Below, piece by piece: positions 59,355-64,000 of a DNA stretch of 64,000 nucleotides; the stretch's first letter is position 1; the number at the start of each line of letters is the position of its first letter. Both the position numbers and the translations under genes were made by a program. The notes beneath the pieces were generated by a model, which was not told where the DNA came from, did no database searches, and saw only the letters and a program-made list of their open reading frames with translations. This stretch comes from Nigrospora sphaerica. Its lineage: Eukaryota > Ascomycota > Sordariomycetes > Amphisphaeriales > Apiosporaceae. The stretch lies in NCBI GenBank assembly GCA_018287875.1, contig JAGVVL010000002.1:8680001-8744000 (forward strand), read 5' to 3'.

Positions 59355-62202
59355 GATCGGTCGGTCTAAGCGCCCGAGTGCGCTGACGGCACCGTCGGTG
59401 TGCGGGAACGGTCGTCGGCGGAACGTCTTCGGATACGGGGGGAGAAGCGACGTCGTGAGCCGGCATAGGACGGTCCCGGGAGTTTAACCTTCTCAGGGTT
59501 ATTCCAAGCTTCGATCGGCTTGGCTGACACAAGGAGCGGACGAGAGTGCGGGAGCTAGAACTCTGGGCAGAGGAAGCCAAGCAAGCGCGGGCTGGGCGGG
59601 CGCAAAGGCTCAGTATAAGTAAGTCAGAGGAGGCGCCAGGAACAGACGGGGGTCTCTCCACATTCCACGCATGCTCGGGCACGGGACAGCTGAACCCAAC
59701 CGAACGGAGAGCCCGCGGGGCCGCCAGGCAGCCAAGGCGCAACTCCTCGGTCGATCCCCAGGCATAATGGCAACACGAGTCGAGCCGGCATGGTCGACCG
59801 GATGGGGACGTAGACCCGGATGATCTTCATAGTCTCTGACTATTCCCGCCGTCCATTCCCGATAGGGCAGAAGACAGCCCTCCAGATTGCCAGGCGAAGG
59901 GGAGACAAGATAAACGCCTCGGCCAATACTCTTCTAGTGTGTTTCTAGTAGAGCTGCTGGGATATTTTTGTCCCCTCCTCGCCAGGATGGACTTGACGAC
60001 GGAAGAGGGTTCGCGCGTTGCCGTTGGTTAAAAGTACAACTGATGAGTGCCATCCATTATGGACCCCGGAACCACGGAACCAATGGAGGGACGCGGGATG
60101 CCCAATCAGTCTCACGCCCCTCTACTACATATAAAATTTACGACGACGCTACCAGCTCGCTACGCCAGGGACCCCGGAAAGGCGCGTGGCCAGCCCTGGG
60201 CAGTGCCTGGGGAAGAGTGCGATGCACCCGCTGGGATTCCGCCACTGACAGCCAGGAACTCGCCGCTAGCGCTGTTGACCACGAGTCAAACGGAAGTGCG
60301 TCCCATGGTTATTAGCAGCACGGGAAGGCCCCTGGCGAAAAGCCAACTATACAGAGGCTTTCACAGCTTGCGTTTGACCTTCGTCGAACATGAGCCTCCG
60401 GCGTCTCCGACCGCAATCACGGCGAAACGCCCAGGCTGAACTGTCAAGTACAAGTGCCGCGTCTAAGGCGGGGCAGTTTTCGCCCCATTACTCGCAGGGG
60501 AGAGGCACGGCGTGCGGCCGGCGTCATGTCATTGCACAGCACAATTACAGAGCCGTTGTTAGCGGCGACACCGTCACGCCGGTGGGGTCATAATGCGTCG
60601 TCACGATGACTATCAGCTCCCTCGCCTCCGCCATCAATTACGTAGAGTCACGGGTGCCGGCACACCCCTGCGCCTTTTTGCACGACACCAGTCCTGGTCG
60701 GGCCTTAGTAGCAACGCCGTCTGTCCTGGGCCGCCCGGCCAAAGGCGTTGCTCCTCTCGTCTTTCTGCGAGGCCATCAGGCAGCTCGGCAGACCGGCGTA
60801 GAAGCTCCGCGGGTCTTCTAGCAACTCACGTTGCCTTTTTGCAAAAAGGCGCAAGTCTCCGGGACGTTCTTCGTCCCAGACCAACACTACTTGCTACAGA
60901 ATTTGAAGACTCGTCTGCTGGTGCTTCAGCTAAATCGCTAGGGCTGACAGGTGCCCCAGAGAAAACGAGACCTCGCTACGACTCTTTTCCCACTAAAATC
61001 TGCCGTGATGGGGACAATTCTGTGGATCTCCACTCCCTTGGCATCAGACCGTATGGGGTTGATGGGGCAGCGAATAAGACCCCATTGACCGGCAACGGGA
61101 TGTGCACAGCTAGACGCCCTACGTAGGGGATCAACAAGGCCATTGGCCCTTCTACTTAGTATTGCTCGTTGTAACCCCACCGACCGCCCCAGAAATCCAC
61201 GCTTAGCGCTCCGCCCACTGTCCCCATGAGGTGGCCCCTCTGCATCGTGAGTTCTCGTAGTGCCAATGCTGGCCCCAAACGGGGTGGGGGAGCTGGACCG
61301 ACTACGACGTCGCCAAAACCAACTCAATGCAAGGGCAACATCGTCCACCAGATGGAGACCCGATCCTTTGCCTTTCCCCTCAATCTATCCACTGTCACCC
61401 CTCGAGAGTTGTTCTAGCCGATGGCAAATGGGGACTCAACTTCTGAGGGGTGGTGGCCCTTCTGCGAGCTAGTCCGGCTCCCGGAAGGTTAGTGCCGGAG
61501 GAGGCTGCCCGAAAGGGGCACATCTGATGAGCCAGCTGCTGTTCACACCCTTCTAGCACCGCGGCTTTGGCCAAGAACAGCAACGGGGAGATTTATGTAC
61601 ACTACAGAGCGTTTGTTCGCCTCCACATGCCTCTCGGCCCTACAACTAAGGGTCAGGAAACCACGTGTCGGTTCGCAACTGGCAAATTACTGGTCAATTC
61701 CCTCCTTAAACAAGCTCAACGGGTAATGATATACCTCGAGATTTGCAGCGGGGTGTCTTACAGGCTCTGGATTCCATGCACACGGCTTCTGTAGCGTGCC
61801 ATGTTGCGAACTATTGAAGCTGTAGGCTCGTCGACACGGGCCTCAGCACGCGATACGACCTGAGCTGGGTCACAGGGGTCAGGGGATCGGTTGATCTTCA
61901 ATATTGCTATGGAATCGATTAGCGAGAACTCTTATCTCAAGCCAATCACATCTGTTCTGTGCCCGAAATGATTGCGGAGTGACGGCTCGCCGCCGTGGTT
62001 ATTCTCCGCTTCAGGTTGACATTTCTGAGGTGGTCTGTCTATTCAAGGTACTGTGGCTTTATCTCAGAATAGGAGAAGAACCTATCTATGCAATAAGACA
62101 GAGAACTGGAGGTTTTCATAGAACCTTCATAGACACATAAGATATGAAACAGATGGGGAAGGGCAGAAGCTACCTTCTGCTGCGGCAGGAAAATGTCTAT
62201 TA
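59355..62202. other. 2.8-kb gene-poor region
   Basis: Contains the GPCR promoter. Overlapping frames (longest 177 codons, 60593-61126, plus strand) have no domain. No repeats with a clear boundary are seen until the terminal-inverted-repeat element. Confidence 0.45.
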
Positions 62203-62276
62203 AGCTCAAGTACCCCTTCGCGAGCCAGGGGTTTCGCGAGACACCGGTTTCACACCTAAATCGAAGAAAACGCTAC
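62203..62276 (+). repeat. Left terminal inverted repeat
   Basis: 74 bp, beginning AGCTCAAGTACCCC and ending CGCTAC. It pairs with the right arm with four mismatches. Confidence 0.9.
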
Positions 62277-62987
62277 TTTTAAATTTACTTATATAACAAT
62301 TTTTTTATAAGAGAATATAAAATTAAAAGTTAAAATTAAAACATTTATTAATTAAATAAGAATATAATTAAGTTTTAATAATTATAAAAAATACTTAATA
62401 TATATATATTTTAACGAAGTAAAATAACTTTGAATATTAAGTACTTTTCTTATATCTTTCTTAAAAAAAGTACCTTTTAAACTTATCTTATGTATTTCTT
62501 TTATTATATAAGAAACTTATAAATAAAAATAAGAAAATAAGAAATATATAATATAAGATATTATTTTTTAAGTTTTTCTTTAAAATCTTTATTAATAAGT
62601 AAAATTTAATAACTTATATATATAAACGTAATAAAGTTATACCTGTTTAATAAAAATCGTTAATATCTTTTAAAATAAAATAAATATAAAAATAATAGTT
62701 TTAAATCTTAAAAATTATTAAGTTATATATCTTTTTTTAAATTTATTTTATTTTTAAACATAAATTTCTTCTTTTATTAATAACACTCTTTATAAGTACT
62801 TTTCTTAATAAAATATAAGAAAAAGTACTTAAAACGCTTTCCCTTTTTAAAACAATATAAATAACTAGTAAAAGAAATTTTTAAATTTTTTAAAATAATT
62901 TTAACGTAATTTTAAATTATCTTATATAAACTTTATTTTATTTTATTCTTTATTTTAATAAAAGTCGAGATATTTGAGTTTTGAAAT

Positions 62988-63061
62988 GTAGCGTTCTCTT
63001 CGATTTTGGTGTGAAACCGGTGTCTCGCGAAACCCCTGGCTCGCGAAGGGGTGCTTAAGCT
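62988..63061 (-). repeat. Right terminal inverted repeat
   Basis: 74 bp, beginning GTAGCG and ending GGTGCTTAAGCT on the plus strand. Three of its four differences from the left arm are C/T or G/A transitions. Confidence 0.9.
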
Positions 63062-63567
63062 TATGCAGATCAAGGGTTGAAGTTGAACCAGACAATCATA
63101 GACCCCATGTGGCCAAACAAGTCGTACGTATCGAACAAGGTGAGGAAGGTGGTAAATCCCTATACTGTTGATCTTTCTGGAAATACTGGTAAGGATTTTC
63201 AGCACTCTTTTCTTCCGATGTTAGAAAACCTCCACGGACTGCAGAAGCATAAAGGTATAGTAAATATCAAGTTGTTATGGTGTGACCCCTTTTTCAGATG
63301 TTTGCAGTAGAATGTAGAAACCCTGTAATGTATTAATATCATTAGCTCAACGAGGGGACTTGGTTTTTTGTCACAAGGGCGACGGCTTTTGCGGCCACCA
63401 CCCTGCCTAACGAATCTGATGATCATGCTCGGCCGGCTAGAATGCAAAGGCAAACCGGTCACATAGCTAAAATCAGAGGGATTCTATTATGTTAGACATA
63501 TCAAATTCTGCGTGAAACCGGCTGCTGCTTCCCCAAGGATTATTATTATTAAGACCAAGATTACAAT
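63062..63567. other. Flank between the element and the NACHT-ankyrin relic
   Basis: Minus-strand translation contains TGLPLHSSRPSMIIRFVR, which resembles a badly decayed first ankyrin repeat (compare TGLHLAA...). The plus-strand frame at 63077-63310 is not recognised. Confidence 0.35.
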
Positions 63568-64000
63568 TCACCTCCAAAACCGTGGATCCATAAGATAAAC
63601 CCAGGCCGCGGAAGCCCACGACTGAAAGTCTCCTGTCAAGAAAATCATTGTCCTCAAAAGACCCCGGATTTGCTGTGCTCGGTCAGCTCTCTTGGCGTGG
63701 AAGGACAAGAACCTTACAGCATAATCCAAAAATGGATGGGTCGGTTCAGTATTCGAATAGTTTCCCCACGAGTCAGAACTCGCTTCCTCCAAAGACGTGT
63801 ATGAGAGGTAGTAAATGCAGGCACTCATAAGCTCCTGGTGGATACTGGATAACCAAAGCTCTGTCTCGATTCAAGGTACTCTTGCGTCGTATAGTGTACC
63901 AAGCGGACCATCCTAGCTCCCTCGTTAATTGACACTAGCCCAGCGCCGAGAGAGACGAGGTTACCGAGGTGCGGAATGTTTTGCGGGTCTAGTTCGGGAG
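63568..64000 (-). pseudogene. NACHT-ankyrin (NLR-like) gene relic, 5' end beyond the window
   Basis: Reading the minus strand from the right edge: PELDPQNIPHLGNLVSLGAG, then GLVSINEGARMVRLVHYTTQ and EYLES. This is the conserved segment that follows the NACHT domain in fungal NACHT-ankyrin proteins, where VRLVHYTTQEY is a signature. The frame ends in TGA at 63825-63827. An overlapping frame continues the same family: ACIYYLSYTSLEEA, then HPFLDYAVRFLSFHAKRA and SWASAAWVYLMD. One indel near 63830-63870 therefore separates the two parts. The frame stops again at 63568. Inferred: a decayed NLR-type gene, its N-terminal part outside the window. Confidence 0.75.

Larger units (their letters stand above)
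62203..63061. mobile_element. Non-autonomous inverted-repeat DNA element with AT-rich core (MITE-like)
   Basis: Two 74-bp arms (62203..62276 and 62988..63061) match in inverted orientation at 70 of 74 positions. They flank a 711-bp core made almost entirely of A and T, with no open frame of note. TA lies directly outside both arms (62201-62202, 63062-63063), consistent with a Tc1/mariner-type TA target duplication. The arms are GC-rich and contain two TCGCGA palindromes each. The core may have been altered by repeat-induced point mutation (RIP, C-to-T at CpA). The transposase family is not identified. Confidence 0.85.

Noticed and set aside
62277..62987. AT-rich core as an inserted piece of mitochondrial DNA
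   Set aside because: It is bounded exactly by matching inverted arms and a TA duplication, which a mitochondrial insertion would not explain; no mitochondrial gene is recognisable.
1..64000. tRNA, 5S rRNA and CRISPR arrays
   Set aside because: I looked for B-box (GGTTCGAxTCC) motifs on both strands and for the fungal 5S core and found none that fold plausibly. No regularly spaced repeats exist.

Overview
The window is nuclear DNA of a filamentous ascomycete. Coding regions are GC-rich with C/G-ending codons and are cut by short GT-AG introns of about 50-190 bp, often with CTGAC/CTAAC-type branch points. The gene content is fungal: acuH-type carnitine carrier, GH55 and GH93 secreted enzymes, a bicupin oxalate decarboxylase, a BLI-3-like protein, TmpA, a HET-domain protein and a NACHT-ankyrin relic. 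The style fits Sordariomycetes, probably Sordariales/Chaetomiaceae; that placement is inference. I joined exons by hand, requiring consistent reading phase and family-like sequence across every junction.

1-23 kb is mostly housekeeping: a 3' fragment of a ubiquitin-conjugating enzyme (+), ALG1 mannosyltransferase (-), a His-rich CDF zinc transporter (+), the mitochondrial carnitine/acylcarnitine carrier (-), a long histidine-phosphatase-family protein (-), the GPI transamidase catalytic subunit GPI8 (+) and a TFIIIC subunit with terminal zinc fingers (+). ALG1 and GPI8 both serve ER glycosylation/GPI biosynthesis; the rest look functionally unlinked.

23-50 kb mixes secreted biomass or defence enzymes with housekeeping genes: GH55 beta-1,3-glucanase (-), oxalate decarboxylase (-), a 6.3 kb gene-poor stretch, GH93 exo-arabinanase (+), a coiled-coil/F-box-like protein (-), BLI-3-like flavin-binding protein (+), DPH5 (-), SNU23 (+), TmpA-like membrane reductase (-) and a heme-thiolate peroxidase/peroxygenase (-). 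The four secreted-enzyme genes each have a TATA box about 100-200 bp upstream of the ATG, suggesting inducible expression.

50-64 kb is accessory: unplaced ORFs, a broken ankyrin gene (+), an ankyrin-then-HET incompatibility-type protein (-), a 40-nt poly-T tract, a fungal GPCR (-), a long gene-poor stretch, an 859-bp terminal-inverted-repeat element with an almost pure A/T core and TA target duplication, and a frameshifted NACHT-ankyrin relic running off the right edge. The inverted-repeat element and the reversed ankyrin-HET architecture are the best candidates for something little described. No tRNA, rRNA or CRISPR array was found by eye.
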